Positions 26,174 to 33,365 of a DNA stretch of 45,446 bases are shown here, in pieces. The stretch comes from a virus: positions 1 to 45,446 of IMG/VR virus record IMGVR_UViG_3300025586_000135; one strand, 5' to 3'. A program made the position numbers and the translations under genes. The number at the start of each line of letters is the position of its first letter. Within the stretch, counting starts at the first letter, position 1. A model generated the notes under the pieces. That model saw only the letters and a program-made list of their open reading frames with translations, was not told the DNA's origin and made no database searches.

Positions 26174-26175
26174 AG

Positions 26176-26183
26176 TATAAATA
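26176..26183 (+). promoter_or_regulatory. T4-type late promoter (TATAAATA)
   Basis: Exact TATAAATA three bases after the terL stop, 37 bases before the neck gene start. It likely drives the neck gene and the following run of tagged proteins. Confidence 0.6.
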
Positions 26184-26220
26184 GAAATAGAAAATATTTA
26201 GGTTTTGAGGAGTAATATGA

Positions 26221-27072
26221 ATGGTAACTAAAACACAATTAATTGAACTTATAAAAAGAAACTTGGGTTATCCTATGGTCAAGGTAGAATTGGATTACAG
26301 CCAGATGGAAGATGCTGTAAATTATGCTCGTTCCAAATGGATTAAATGGGCAGTAGGAAATGCAACCCAAGAAGTGTATTTCACAATGGCTTTATCGGCA
26401 ACTCAATATATGTACGATATGCCTACTGGTGTAACAGAGGTTCTTTCTTATGGATCTAATGGTATTAGTAGTGGTATCAATACTCTTTTTACAGTTGAAA
26501 ATTATATGTATTCCAGAGGTATGTTAGATGGTCTTGTTAGTGGTTATGAAGGCTACAATTTGATATCGTATCATATAGCACGTGATTTTATAGATACTTT
26601 AAGACGTTATACTCCTGATGAATATAACTTCAAATACCATAAATATACAAATCAGTTAGAAATACAACCACCACCCGTTTCTGGAGGCTCCCTAACTTAT
26701 ACACCTAAATATGCTACTGAATTAGGTGTTGAAGTATTAGGGGATGAGATAACTATAGATTCTCCAGGATGGATATTGATTAGATGTTTTATGTTAGAAG
26801 GTGCAACTACAAGTCCAAGTTTTGAAGTAAATGATGCATATGAAAATTTTTATGATGGTGTAGGTTGGATAAAGGATTATGCTACTGCTTATAGTAAAAA
26901 AATGTTAGGTATGGTTCGAAGAAAATTTGCTTCTTTTGGTTCATTAGGTAATCAAGGTATAGCATTGGATGGTTCAGAATTAATAGGTGAAGCTGATCAA
27001 GAAATTGAAAGGCTTATGGAAGCTTTAAAGACAGAGGAATCGTATATGGGATATGATATAAGTATTGGGTAA
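26221..27072 (+). CDS. Neck / head-completion protein (T4 gp13-like)
   Basis: This 283-residue protein begins with KTQLIELIKRNLGYPMVKVELDYSQMEDAVNYARSKW, the typical N-terminal helical segment of T4-type gp13 adaptor proteins, followed by beta-rich sequence (QEVYFTMALSATQYMYDMP, YHKYTNQLEIQPPP) and a C-terminal helical region (AYSKKMLGMVRRKF). gp13 with gp14 seals the portal after packaging. GAGGAG precedes ATG 26221; the earlier ATG at 26217 hits a stop at once. Position right after terL fits a neck gene. Confidence 0.82.
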   Translation: MVTKTQLIELIKRNLGYPMVKVELDYSQMEDAVNYARSKWIKWAVGNATQEVYFTMALSATQYMYDMPTGVTEVLSYGSNGISSGINTLFTVENYMYSRGMLDGLVSGYEGYNLISYHIARDFIDTLRRYTPDEYNFKYHKYTNQLEIQPPPVSGGSLTYTPKYATELGVEVLGDEITIDSPGWILIRCFMLEGATTSPSFEVNDAYENFYDGVGWIKDYATAYSKKMLGMVRRKFASFGSLGNQGIALDGSELIGEADQEIERLMEALKTEESYMGYDISIG

Positions 27073-27076
27073 TGAT

Positions 27077-27508
27077 ATGAGTAGATTACAGAAATATTTA
27101 GATGAAGCATGGATGTATGATAGGACTACAGGTAAGAAGTTTGAGATCTTAGCTATACCACCAGATAAAATGAAGGATATTAAAGACCTCAAGGTTCATA
27201 GTGAAGGTATTAGGTTTACAGCTGACAATAAATCTAAAACTCTTTATGTATGGGATTCTTATAAAGCTAACCACTCTGCTGTTTGGGTAAATGTAATAGG
27301 TAAGGGTAGAACATATATTTGTGACCCTAATACTAAAGTTCTACAAGGTGGTGCTACAAAGAGTGGTAGTAAGTGGGATATGGATAGCTGGGATGATTAT
27401 GAGTATAAATTCTATAGTGAACCAAAAAGAGCAATCAAAAAAGCATTCAAATGGGTTGAAAGATATATCAATTTAGATTATATGGATAGATGGGATGATA
27501 ATAATTAA
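27077..27508 (+). CDS. Tagged internal-protein paralogue 1 (RFTADN/YVW family)
   Basis: This is a 143-residue protein; ATG 27077 was chosen because it gives the conserved start MSRLQKYLDEA shared by its neighbours (an in-frame TTG at 27065 also exists). The body has FEILAIPPDKMKDI, IRFTADNKSKTLYVWDSYKANHSAVW and a C-terminal FKWVERYINL. Three other proteins in this cluster share this layout. Not a family I can name. A head-packaged, injected protein is the best inference from the tag. A conserved His within AxHxxxW could be functional. Confidence 0.75.
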   Translation: MSRLQKYLDEAWMYDRTTGKKFEILAIPPDKMKDIKDLKVHSEGIRFTADNKSKTLYVWDSYKANHSAVWVNVIGKGRTYICDPNTKVLQGGATKSGSKWDMDSWDDYEYKFYSEPKRAIKKAFKWVERYINLDYMDRWDDNN

Positions 27509-27509
27509 T

Positions 27510-27956
27510 ATGAGTAGACTACAGAAATATTTAGAGGAAGAATGGATCAAAGTGTACAAGAAGAAATTCGAAGTGCTTGTAAATCCTAAATCTAGAGATA
27601 TAATGTCCATTACTAATACTCAAAAAATAGTTAGGTTCACAGCTGATAAGACTACAAAGAAAGTGTATGTATGGCATTTTGCTGAAGCCATCCATTCGGA
27701 TATATGGAAGAAGATTGTAGGTAAAGGAAGGGATTTCGATGATGAATCTTTTCAAAATGCCATACATGGAGTAGCAAGGCTGAAAGGGAGTAAATGGACA
27801 ATGACAGGTTCAGACCAATGGAGTAATTTATGGAATGATATGGAAGGTCATTATGATATGTTATTCAAGGATTTCAAATGGGTCAATCAGTATATAGAAG
27901 TTTCTAAATATTTTAGGGACCAATATGATAAAGACAAAAGAGTGGGAATATTCTAA
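27510..27956 (+). CDS. Tagged internal-protein paralogue 2 (RFTADN/YVW family)
   Basis: This 148-residue protein starts MSRLQKYLEEE one base after the previous stop. Shared blocks: FEVLVNPKSRDIMSI, VRFTADKTTKKVYVWHFAEAIHSDIW, GKGRDF, AIHGVARLKGSKWTM and FKWVNQYIEVSKYF. The tag is conserved at DNA level (ATGAGTAGACTACAGAAATA). The tandem arrangement points to recent duplication with divergence of the body. No clear ribosome binding site is seen, so translation is probably coupled to the upstream gene. Confidence 0.75.
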   Translation: MSRLQKYLEEEWIKVYKKKFEVLVNPKSRDIMSITNTQKIVRFTADKTTKKVYVWHFAEAIHSDIWKKIVGKGRDFDDESFQNAIHGVARLKGSKWTMTGSDQWSNLWNDMEGHYDMLFKDFKWVNQYIEVSKYFRDQYDKDKRVGIF

Positions 27957-27957
27957 A

Positions 27958-28809
27958 ATGAGCAGACTACAGAAATATCTAAATGAGGATAAAGGTAAGG
28001 CTATAGGATATAATGAATTAGTAGTTAGGGAATTTAAATCCTTTTATCCTGATATAGAAAAGGATTGTAAACCTTACATAACTGAGTTCAAGAAGTCTAA
28101 ATCCTTACGATTCCTTTATAGGGGAACAGAAAGAAAGATATCCGATTTTAGAATACTTAAATCTTACATAAAAACTGGTAGACAACCGAAAGATACACCT
28201 GAAGAGCTTCATAATCTGTTAAATGACCTATTTTCTGATAAGTTCCGATGGAATGTAAGAGATGGTGTATCTACAAGTAGTGGTACGAGTACTGCTGGTT
28301 ATGGGACAACTTATTTATTCTTTCCTATTGGTAGATATGAATATGCATGGTCTCCTGATATAGATGATTTATGGACTGAAATAGAACAGGAGAGTAATTT
28401 TGAAGAACCCGAACCAGATTTAGGTGTTGTAGAAGATGAATATGATGAAGAATATGGGGAATATCAATCAGGCCATTGGGAATATGATGGAGAAGTTATA
28501 GATGATCCAACTGATGTACAAGTGGACTTAGAAGATAAAGGAGAACTATTTGATGAAATGCTTATTCAATGGGTACCTGATGTAGAATTGGATGATTATA
28601 TAGAGCAAAAAGCGAGACACTATGTAGATGATAGAGAAAATTTTCTCTATAGACTTGTAAAAACTTATACAGATATGGGTTTATTTAAAGCTATAAAATC
28701 TAAACATGAAGTATTGTTTAATTGTAAGAAATATTACCTTGTAAATAAAGATTATGAGGATCTATTTGCAGAAGTTTTGATAGGTAATACTAAAATAGAG
28801 GATTTATAA
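27958..28809 (+). CDS. Tagged ADP-ribosyltransferase-like internal protein
   Basis: This 283-residue protein starts MSRLQKYLNED, with LNE as a cut site. ATG 27958 is used because it begins the tag one base after the previous stop. The pattern is FLYRGT (R55), RQPKDTPEELHNLLNDLF, VSTSSGTSTAGYGTTYLFFPIGRYEYAWSPDIDDLW (S105-T106-S107) and HEVLFNCKKYYLV (E251). This resembles R-S-E ADP-ribosyltransferases and matches the motif order of the protein at 23871. An acidic, Tyr-rich insertion (about 147-180) separates the halves. It is a candidate T4 Alt-like effector; the target is unknown. Confidence 0.68.
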   Translation: MSRLQKYLNEDKGKAIGYNELVVREFKSFYPDIEKDCKPYITEFKKSKSLRFLYRGTERKISDFRILKSYIKTGRQPKDTPEELHNLLNDLFSDKFRWNVRDGVSTSSGTSTAGYGTTYLFFPIGRYEYAWSPDIDDLWTEIEQESNFEEPEPDLGVVEDEYDEEYGEYQSGHWEYDGEVIDDPTDVQVDLEDKGELFDEMLIQWVPDVELDDYIEQKARHYVDDRENFLYRLVKTYTDMGLFKAIKSKHEVLFNCKKYYLVNKDYEDLFAEVLIGNTKIEDL

Positions 28810-29228
28810 TGAGATTACAGAAATACCTATTAAAAGAAGCAAGAGTAAAACAAACTGATGCTGATGTATTTTTAGATGAATATGCTCCAACTTTCATGTG
28901 GAATCCTAAAGATGGGTTTCTATGGTCTGTATATGATAAAAAAAAGGATAATTGGTTATATTATAAAGAATCTAAAAAATTAAGAGGTCGAAAGGATGAT
29001 AATTCTTTTATGGAACATGGTACTATATTAGATGTTTATGATAAAAAATCAAATTATGATGATGTGGATGATTTTATCAGAGGACGTATAAATCCTAATG
29101 GAAAGATAATTTATATACATGATTTAGGAAGTAGAGGAATGAATGCTGTAGATGCTAAAAAATTTGATAAGTGGGTTGATAAAACAGTAAATATGGTATA
29201 TAAGTATATGGATGATTATATAAGATGA
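28809..29228 (+). CDS. Tagged small protein, unknown body
   Basis: This 139-residue protein starts MRLQKYLLKEARVKQ, sharing the tag and overlapping the previous gene by TAATG. T4 internal protein III begins MKTYQEFIAEARVGAG, so even the residues after the cut (KEARV / AEARV) look alike. The body (FLWSVYDKKKDNWLYYKESKKLRGRKDD, IIYIHDLGSRGMNAVDAKKFDKWVDKTVNMVYKYMDDYIR) is not homologous to the RFTADN paralogues and is not recognised. Confidence 0.72.
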   Translation: MRLQKYLLKEARVKQTDADVFLDEYAPTFMWNPKDGFLWSVYDKKKDNWLYYKESKKLRGRKDDNSFMEHGTILDVYDKKSNYDDVDDFIRGRINPNGKIIYIHDLGSRGMNAVDAKKFDKWVDKTVNMVYKYMDDYIR

Positions 29229-29677
29229 GATTACAGAAATACCTACAAGAAAAATACTTAACCAGAATAAAACATTTTCATTCTAGTAAAACATCCTTTG
29301 AGGTATGGGTAAATCCAACATCAAAAGAATTGAGAAATATTGGAAGATATGTAAAATTTATAGCTGATAATAAAGGTAAAAAATTATATGCATGGAATAA
29401 TGATGGACCCTTACATGAGGATGCTTGGGAACAAATTTCTAAACGAGATTTGAAAAGTGATGTATGGAATGGTGATATAATTCCTGGAGGTTCAATGAGG
29501 GGTAAAATGTATAGTCCTGATGGTATGGATTACTTAGGAAACTTTATGGATGGTAATTTATATAATTCTGATAATACTTTGAATGATGAAGGATATCGTT
29601 ATATTAATAGTTTCAAATGGGCAGACAAATATATAGATATAACAACATATTTAAAAGGTGATCGTGAATATGAGTAG
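29225..29677 (+). CDS. Tagged internal-protein paralogue 3 (RFTADN/YVW family)
   Basis: This 150-residue protein starts MRLQKYLQEKYLTRIK, overlapping the previous gene by ATGA. Family blocks: FEVWVNPTSKELRNI, VKFIADNKGKKLYAWNNDGPLHEDAW, FKWADKYIDITTYL. The first 14 residues are almost identical to those of the next protein (MSRLQQYLQEKYLTRMQ), extending past the tag, so these two are the closest pair of the family. Function unknown. Confidence 0.75.
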   Translation: MRLQKYLQEKYLTRIKHFHSSKTSFEVWVNPTSKELRNIGRYVKFIADNKGKKLYAWNNDGPLHEDAWEQISKRDLKSDVWNGDIIPGGSMRGKMYSPDGMDYLGNFMDGNLYNSDNTLNDEGYRYINSFKWADKYIDITTYLKGDREYE

Positions 29678-30098
29678 ACTACAGCAATACTTACAAGAAA
29701 AATACTTAACCAGGATGCAAAAGCCTTATGGTTCAGGCTCTTTTGAAATATTTATTAATCCTTCAACCAAAGAAATGAGAGAAATTGGTGGTGGTTTAAG
29801 ATTCACAGCCGATAATGTAAATCAAAAGTTATATGTATGGGATGAAGACTGTGCTGTTCATATTGATGTATGGGATGAATTTTCTAAAATAAATAAAGGG
29901 AGAGATTACTATGATGTTACTTGTTGTGATGTCATATTTGGTCAAGCTGAATTAAAAGGTGGTAAGTGGGAAATGACTTATTCGGATGAACTTACGGCTG
30001 GTAGTGAACGAGATAGTTTTGATGAAGATGTATATGATAATTCTCAATGGATAAATAAATATATTAAAGTCAATAAATATCTAAAGAAATTCTTGTAG
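29670..30098 (+). CDS. Tagged internal-protein paralogue 4 (RFTADN/YVW family)
   Basis: This is a 142-residue protein; ATG 29670 gives the tag MSRLQQYLQEK and overlaps the preceding stop by 8 bases. Blocks: FEIFINPSTKEMREI, LRFTADNVNQKLYVWDEDCAVHIDVW, AELKGGKWEMTYSD, QWINKYIKVNKYLKKFL. It closes the run of six tagged genes between neck genes. Confidence 0.75.
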   Translation: MSRLQQYLQEKYLTRMQKPYGSGSFEIFINPSTKEMREIGGGLRFTADNVNQKLYVWDEDCAVHIDVWDEFSKINKGRDYYDVTCCDVIFGQAELKGGKWEMTYSDELTAGSERDSFDEDVYDNSQWINKYIKVNKYLKKFL

Positions 30099-30306
30099 TC
30101 CAGGGGGTCGAACCAGTACTCAAGCGTTGAAAACATTAGAAAGAGAGAATACCGCCGCTTTAGAAAGGTGTTGAAATCAATAAAAGGTAGTAGTATCAAG
30201 ATAAAAAATGATAATGAAAGAAAGTATTGTAAACATTAACAAAGGGTATTTTTAAGTCAAATTTGGTACGCTTTTTGCCCTAGTAAAGTACAAAAGGAGA
30301 AAAAAA
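30099..30306 (+). other. 208-base intergenic gap without a recognised gene
   Basis: I see no reading frame of substance and no late-promoter match. The start (GTCCAGGGGGTCGAACC) recalls, on the opposite strand, a tRNA T-arm and acceptor end, but no cloverleaf can be drawn. The end supplies AAAGGAG for the next gene. Confidence 0.4.
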
Positions 30307-30576
30307 ATGGAAAAACAAGATAAGTTAGACGAATTGTATGAAAAACATTTAGTAAGTGAAGCTATAGGTAAGAAGGGGTTCACCATTACTTGTAACAAAT
30401 GCGGTGCAACATCTAATATACCAAAAAATACTGGGATTGTAAAAGGTGAAGTAGAATTAGAACTTTCTGGTACTGAAAGTGGAGAAGGATATTCTGTAGG
30501 TGGTCTTTTATTAGATTGCAAAAAATGTAAAAATAATATAGAACTTGATCAAGAAAATATGTATTGGAAAAGATAG
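30307..30576 (+). CDS. Tagged zinc-ribbon protein
   Basis: This 89-residue protein starts MEKQDKLDELYEKHLVSEAIGKKG, the longer tag type, with VSE as a possible end. The body has CNKCGATSNIPK and CKKCKNNIE, two Cys pairs about 40 residues apart that would bind one zinc ion (zinc ribbon). AAAGGAGAAAAAAAATGGAAAAACAAGATAAGTTA, the leader and first codons, is repeated almost exactly at the next gene. If packaged, a zinc ribbon could bind nucleic acid. Confidence 0.72.
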   Translation: MEKQDKLDELYEKHLVSEAIGKKGFTITCNKCGATSNIPKNTGIVKGEVELELSGTESGEGYSVGGLLLDCKKCKNNIELDQENMYWKR

Positions 30577-30603
30577 CAAAGGAAGATAAGAAGGAGAAAA
30601 AAA

Positions 30604-30756
30604 ATGGAAAAACAAGATAAGTTACAAGGTCTATATGAGCAGATAGTAGCAAAAGAACATAAGGATATTGAAGAAAAGGCTCCTGACCTTATAGAATCCT
30701 TGATAAAAAGAGTTGAGATGTTAGAAAGCAAGGTTGTTTTATTAGAAGGGAAATAA
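30604..30756 (+). CDS. Small tagged coiled-coil protein
   Basis: This is a 50-residue protein (MEKQDKLQGLYEQIVAKEHK...). Ribosome binding site and first seven codons duplicate those of the gene at 30307, which supports its start. The rest is a heptad-like helix (APDLIESLIKRVEMLESKVVLLEGK). The AKE segment may be a cut site. It ends 8 bases before the first structured RNA element. Confidence 0.62.
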   Translation: MEKQDKLQGLYEQIVAKEHKDIEEKAPDLIESLIKRVEMLESKVVLLEGK

Positions 30757-30764
30757 ATAACATA

Positions 30765-30820
30765 GGAGGACAGAGGGTAGCTCCCTTTGGTTGAATACCT
30801 CTATTATTCAACCTAACTCC
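30765..30820 (+). ncRNA. Structured RNA element, copy 1
   Basis: A 56-base element just after a stop codon. The outer stem is GGAG/CTCC, an inner hairpin is GGG-TAGCT-CCC, and a second hairpin is GGTTGAATA / TATTCAACC. Copies 2 and 3 keep the fold with compensating changes in the second hairpin. The GIY-YIG gene follows 37 bases downstream. Confidence 0.7.
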
Positions 30821-30857
30821 TTAGAATAATAAAACCTATAGAGGAGGTTAAAGTACT

Positions 30858-31475
30858 ATGATAATTTATAAGGCTACAAATAAGATTGATGGTAAATGTT
30901 ATATAGGACAAACTATACATTCATTAAAAAGAAGAAAAACAGACCATTTATGGTCTAAAGATAATTGTTATTTTCATAATGCTATACAAAAATATGGTTG
31001 GAATAATTTTGAATGGAAAGTAATTGAAGAGTGTTCATCTGAAGAAGAATTGAATGAAATGGAGTTTCATTATATTAAACAGTATAATTCTTTTAGACCA
31101 AATGGATATAATCTTACAATGGGTGGTAGGGGAATAAGAGGTTATAAACATTCAGAAAAAACAAAAAGAAAAATAAAAAAAGCAAGATCAAAACAAATAA
31201 TGAATCCATGTCCATATGAACAAAGAATAGCATTAAGTAAAAATCAAATGGGTGAGAATAACACATTTTATGGTAAAAAACACAGTGAAGAATCAAAAGA
31301 AAAAATGAGTAAAGCCCATAAAGGATTTAAACACAGTGAAGAATCAAAAGAAAAAATGAGTAAATCTAAAAAGGGATGTAAAAGACCCGACCTCAAAGGC
31401 AAAACATATGAAGAATTATATGGTGTTGAAAGGGCAAAGGAAATGAAAAGAAAAATCTTTAAAACTAAAAGGTAG
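30858..31475 (+). CDS. GIY-YIG homing endonuclease with NUMOD3 repeats
   Basis: This 205-residue protein starts IIYKATNKIDGKCYIGQT, where K-A-T and YIGQT stand for the GIY and YIG motifs, followed by SLKRRKTDH (catalytic Arg region) and FEWKVIEE plus EMEFHYIKQYNS (catalytic Glu). The C-terminal half has two to three NUMOD3 DNA-binding repeats (YKHSEKTKRKIKKA, KKHSEESKEKMSKAHKG, FKHSEESKEKMSKSKKG); the last two are repeated at DNA level. AGAGGAGG precedes the start. A free-standing mobile endonuclease in a gap between structural genes. Confidence 0.92.
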   Translation: MIIYKATNKIDGKCYIGQTIHSLKRRKTDHLWSKDNCYFHNAIQKYGWNNFEWKVIEECSSEEELNEMEFHYIKQYNSFRPNGYNLTMGGRGIRGYKHSEKTKRKIKKARSKQIMNPCPYEQRIALSKNQMGENNTFYGKKHSEESKEKMSKAHKGFKHSEESKEKMSKSKKGCKRPDLKGKTYEELYGVERAKEMKRKIFKTKR

Positions 31476-31481
31476 AAGAAG

Positions 31482-32102
31482 ATGAGTATTTTGGAGCGTC
31501 CAGCATGGGAATTATACCATCCACAAGATGGGAATATAGAACACGATCTCTACGATTCTGTAATCGTTGAATATACTGATATATCCGGAATTAAGGTAAA
31601 TTGGTTTATCCGTGATGAAAGTATAGAAATGGATAGACTTTATGGAGAGTCAACTAATACCGGATACCTTGGACCATATAAGACAAAACTCGTATACGAT
31701 GTAACAGAAGAGCCCACAATGGCTGACCCTTTCGGGATAGTTTCCATTGATGTTATCCAATACGGTTTCATTCCCAAGTCCACATTTACAAGAGATGTTA
31801 GTGCTGGATACGATCCTAAGCCTGGTGATGTTATACAGACTTTATGGAATGAGAGATCTTATGAAATTGTAGATGTAGGAGCAGAAGGAAGTATATTTCA
31901 ACTAAAGAAATTAGTGTGGGAATTAATACTGAAACCTTATCGTGTATCAGATCAATCAGAATCAGCTATGGATATTTCATATGATATCGATAGCACTTTA
32001 TCACAACCACTTACAGCATATGGTGATAATGAGTGGATAGAAGATGAATCGAATGACATCGATTTATATTCGGACGTTGATTCTTCAATTTATGGCTTCT
32101 GA
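31482..32102 (+). CDS. Neck protein (T4 gp14-like)
   Basis: This 206-residue beta-rich protein lies between the gp13-like and gp15-like genes. The block TRDVSAGYDPKPGDVIQTLWNERSYEIVDVGAEGSIFQLKKLVWELILKPYRVSD is typical of phage head-closure/neck proteins with an SH3-like barrel. The end is acidic and Ser/Asp-rich (DESNDIDLYSDVDSSIYGF). T4 gp14 pairs with gp13 to cap the filled head. The assignment rests on this block and gene order. Confidence 0.75.
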   Translation: MSILERPAWELYHPQDGNIEHDLYDSVIVEYTDISGIKVNWFIRDESIEMDRLYGESTNTGYLGPYKTKLVYDVTEEPTMADPFGIVSIDVIQYGFIPKSTFTRDVSAGYDPKPGDVIQTLWNERSYEIVDVGAEGSIFQLKKLVWELILKPYRVSDQSESAMDISYDIDSTLSQPLTAYGDNEWIEDESNDIDLYSDVDSSIYGF

Positions 32103-32119
32103 GTCATAGTAAGGATTTA

Positions 32120-32174
32120 GGAGGACAGGGGGTTGCTCCCTTGGTTGGATGCTGTATTCATTCAACCTAACTCC
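32120..32174 (+). ncRNA. Structured RNA element, copy 2
   Basis: A 55-base copy 17 bases after a stop codon: GGAG/CTCC outer stem, GGG-TTGCT-CCC hairpin, GGTTGGAT / ATTCAACC hairpin with one G-T pair. It precedes the mini-ORF at 32212. Confidence 0.7.
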
Positions 32175-32211
32175 ACATAAAACTAACTTCAATACAGGAG
32201 GATAGAGTAAA

Positions 32212-32307
32212 ATGATTACTATAAGAAATTTAAAAAAGTTTTGTAATGAAAATAAATGTAATTATTCAAATTTAAAATATAAGTTGAAAAGGGAAAAGAA
32301 AGCATGA
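32212..32307 (+). CDS. Mini-ORF resembling an endonuclease DNA-binding module
   Basis: This is a 31-residue frame (MITIRNLKKFCNENKCNYSNLKYKLK...) with a strong AGGAGG site and an ATGA overlap with the gp15-like gene. The FCxENxxNYSNLxxKLK pattern resembles the short helix-turn-helix modules found in HNH/GIY-YIG homing endonucleases. Together with the RNA element in front, it may be a remnant of a mobile endonuclease, now serving as a leader ORF for the tail gene. Confidence 0.5.
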   Translation: MITIRNLKKFCNENKCNYSNLKYKLKREKKA

Positions 32308-33269
32308 GATCATACTATTACTACAACTCAATCAGGAAAAGCATAGTACAGTTTTTGGATGTCTTCAAGAATGTACAAATTGCTCGCTATGATTCTGAAG
32401 GCACTGTAACTGGTTATCGTAAGGTACCATTAAAGTTCGGTCTGAAGGAAAAAGTGTGGTATTGGCTTCATGAACGAAAGGATGACGAAATTCTTCCGAT
32501 GATGTCTGTAGTACTTAGCTCTGTAGAATATGCATCCGATCGTCAAACCAATAAAATGAGAAATATTGTAAAATCCAAAACCATTTCAACAGGAGAATTA
32601 GGTAGATTCCTTAATCCTATACCCTATAATCTTGGTTTTACAATGACAATTTGGTCCTTACATATGGTGGATGTAGATCAAATATTAGAACAGATATTAC
32701 CCTATTTTACACCCACAATCTTCATTCGTATAAATATACCAGAATTAGATGCTACCTTAGATTTGAAAGTTCTTTTTAATGGATGCTCTCCTGATATCAG
32801 TATGGAAATGGCTGATGAGGATATTAGGGTAATTAAATGGAATTTAGATTTCATGGTTCATAGTTATTTATTCCAACCATTAAAAACCACTGGTCTCATT
32901 ACAAAGGTTATTCAAAAAATCTATGGTGATGAACATAGTTGGGGTAGTAGATTTACCGAATCAGTTTTTACATCTGGGGGTGGTAAAGAAATGGCTGCTC
33001 TATATACGAAGGCTGTCCCACCATATTTTGATGAAGATGATTGGGTGGCATCCACTGATTATGATATAGGTGATTTAGCAAAACCAACCGAAGCAAATGG
33101 TTATCTATATGAGGTTCAAAGTATATTAGTTCCTGGACTATCAGATACTACAGAACCTACCTGGCCTACAGAAAGGGGAACTCCTGTAGTGGATAATGAT
33201 ATCATATGGGAAAGGTATTCTACCGACGAATATGAAAGACTGACGGAATTGGAGATATTTGAGAATTAA
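32304..33269 (+). CDS. gp15: Tail terminator / sheath stabiliser (T4 gp15-like) with extra domain
   Basis: This 321-residue protein starts MRSYYYYNSIRKSIVQFLDVFKNVQIAR, matching T4 gp15 (YFYNSSFRRYATLMGDLFSNIQIKR), and continues with NPIPYNLGFTMTIWSLHMVDVDQILEQILPYF (T4: DDMFQIVEQILPYF). gp15 caps the finished tail and joins it to the neck. Beyond about residue 245 a second module (DDWVASTDYDIGDLAKP, GYLYEV, TEPTWPTERGTPVVDNDIIWERYS) has the W-x-Y-x-x-G-D / W-P / G-x-x-V-x-D pattern of phage carbohydrate-binding-type domains, absent from T4 gp15. It could decorate the neck. Confidence 0.88.
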   Translation: MRSYYYYNSIRKSIVQFLDVFKNVQIARYDSEGTVTGYRKVPLKFGLKEKVWYWLHERKDDEILPMMSVVLSSVEYASDRQTNKMRNIVKSKTISTGELGRFLNPIPYNLGFTMTIWSLHMVDVDQILEQILPYFTPTIFIRINIPELDATLDLKVLFNGCSPDISMEMADEDIRVIKWNLDFMVHSYLFQPLKTTGLITKVIQKIYGDEHSWGSRFTESVFTSGGGKEMAALYTKAVPPYFDEDDWVASTDYDIGDLAKPTEANGYLYEVQSILVPGLSDTTEPTWPTERGTPVVDNDIIWERYSTDEYERLTELEIFEN

Positions 33270-33280
33270 AAGGAAGGAAA

Positions 33281-33335
33281 GGAGGACAGGGGGTTGCTCC
33301 CTTGGTTGGATACTCCTAATATCCAACCTTACTCC
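33281..33335 (+). ncRNA. Structured RNA element, copy 3
   Basis: A 55-base copy 11 bases after a stop codon: GGAG/CTCC outer stem, GGG-TTGCT-CCC hairpin, GGTTGGAT / ATCCAACC hairpin fully paired. Relative to copy 1 an A-T pair has become G-C. The HNH gene starts 30 bases later. Confidence 0.7.
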
Positions 33336-33365
33336 ATATAAAATTAATTTTAGGAGGGATTAATA

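Noticed and set aside
30099-30140. tRNA-like T-arm and acceptor on the minus strand (GGTTCGACCCCCTGGAC)
   Set aside because: No anticodon arm, D-arm or matching acceptor strand can be drawn around it.
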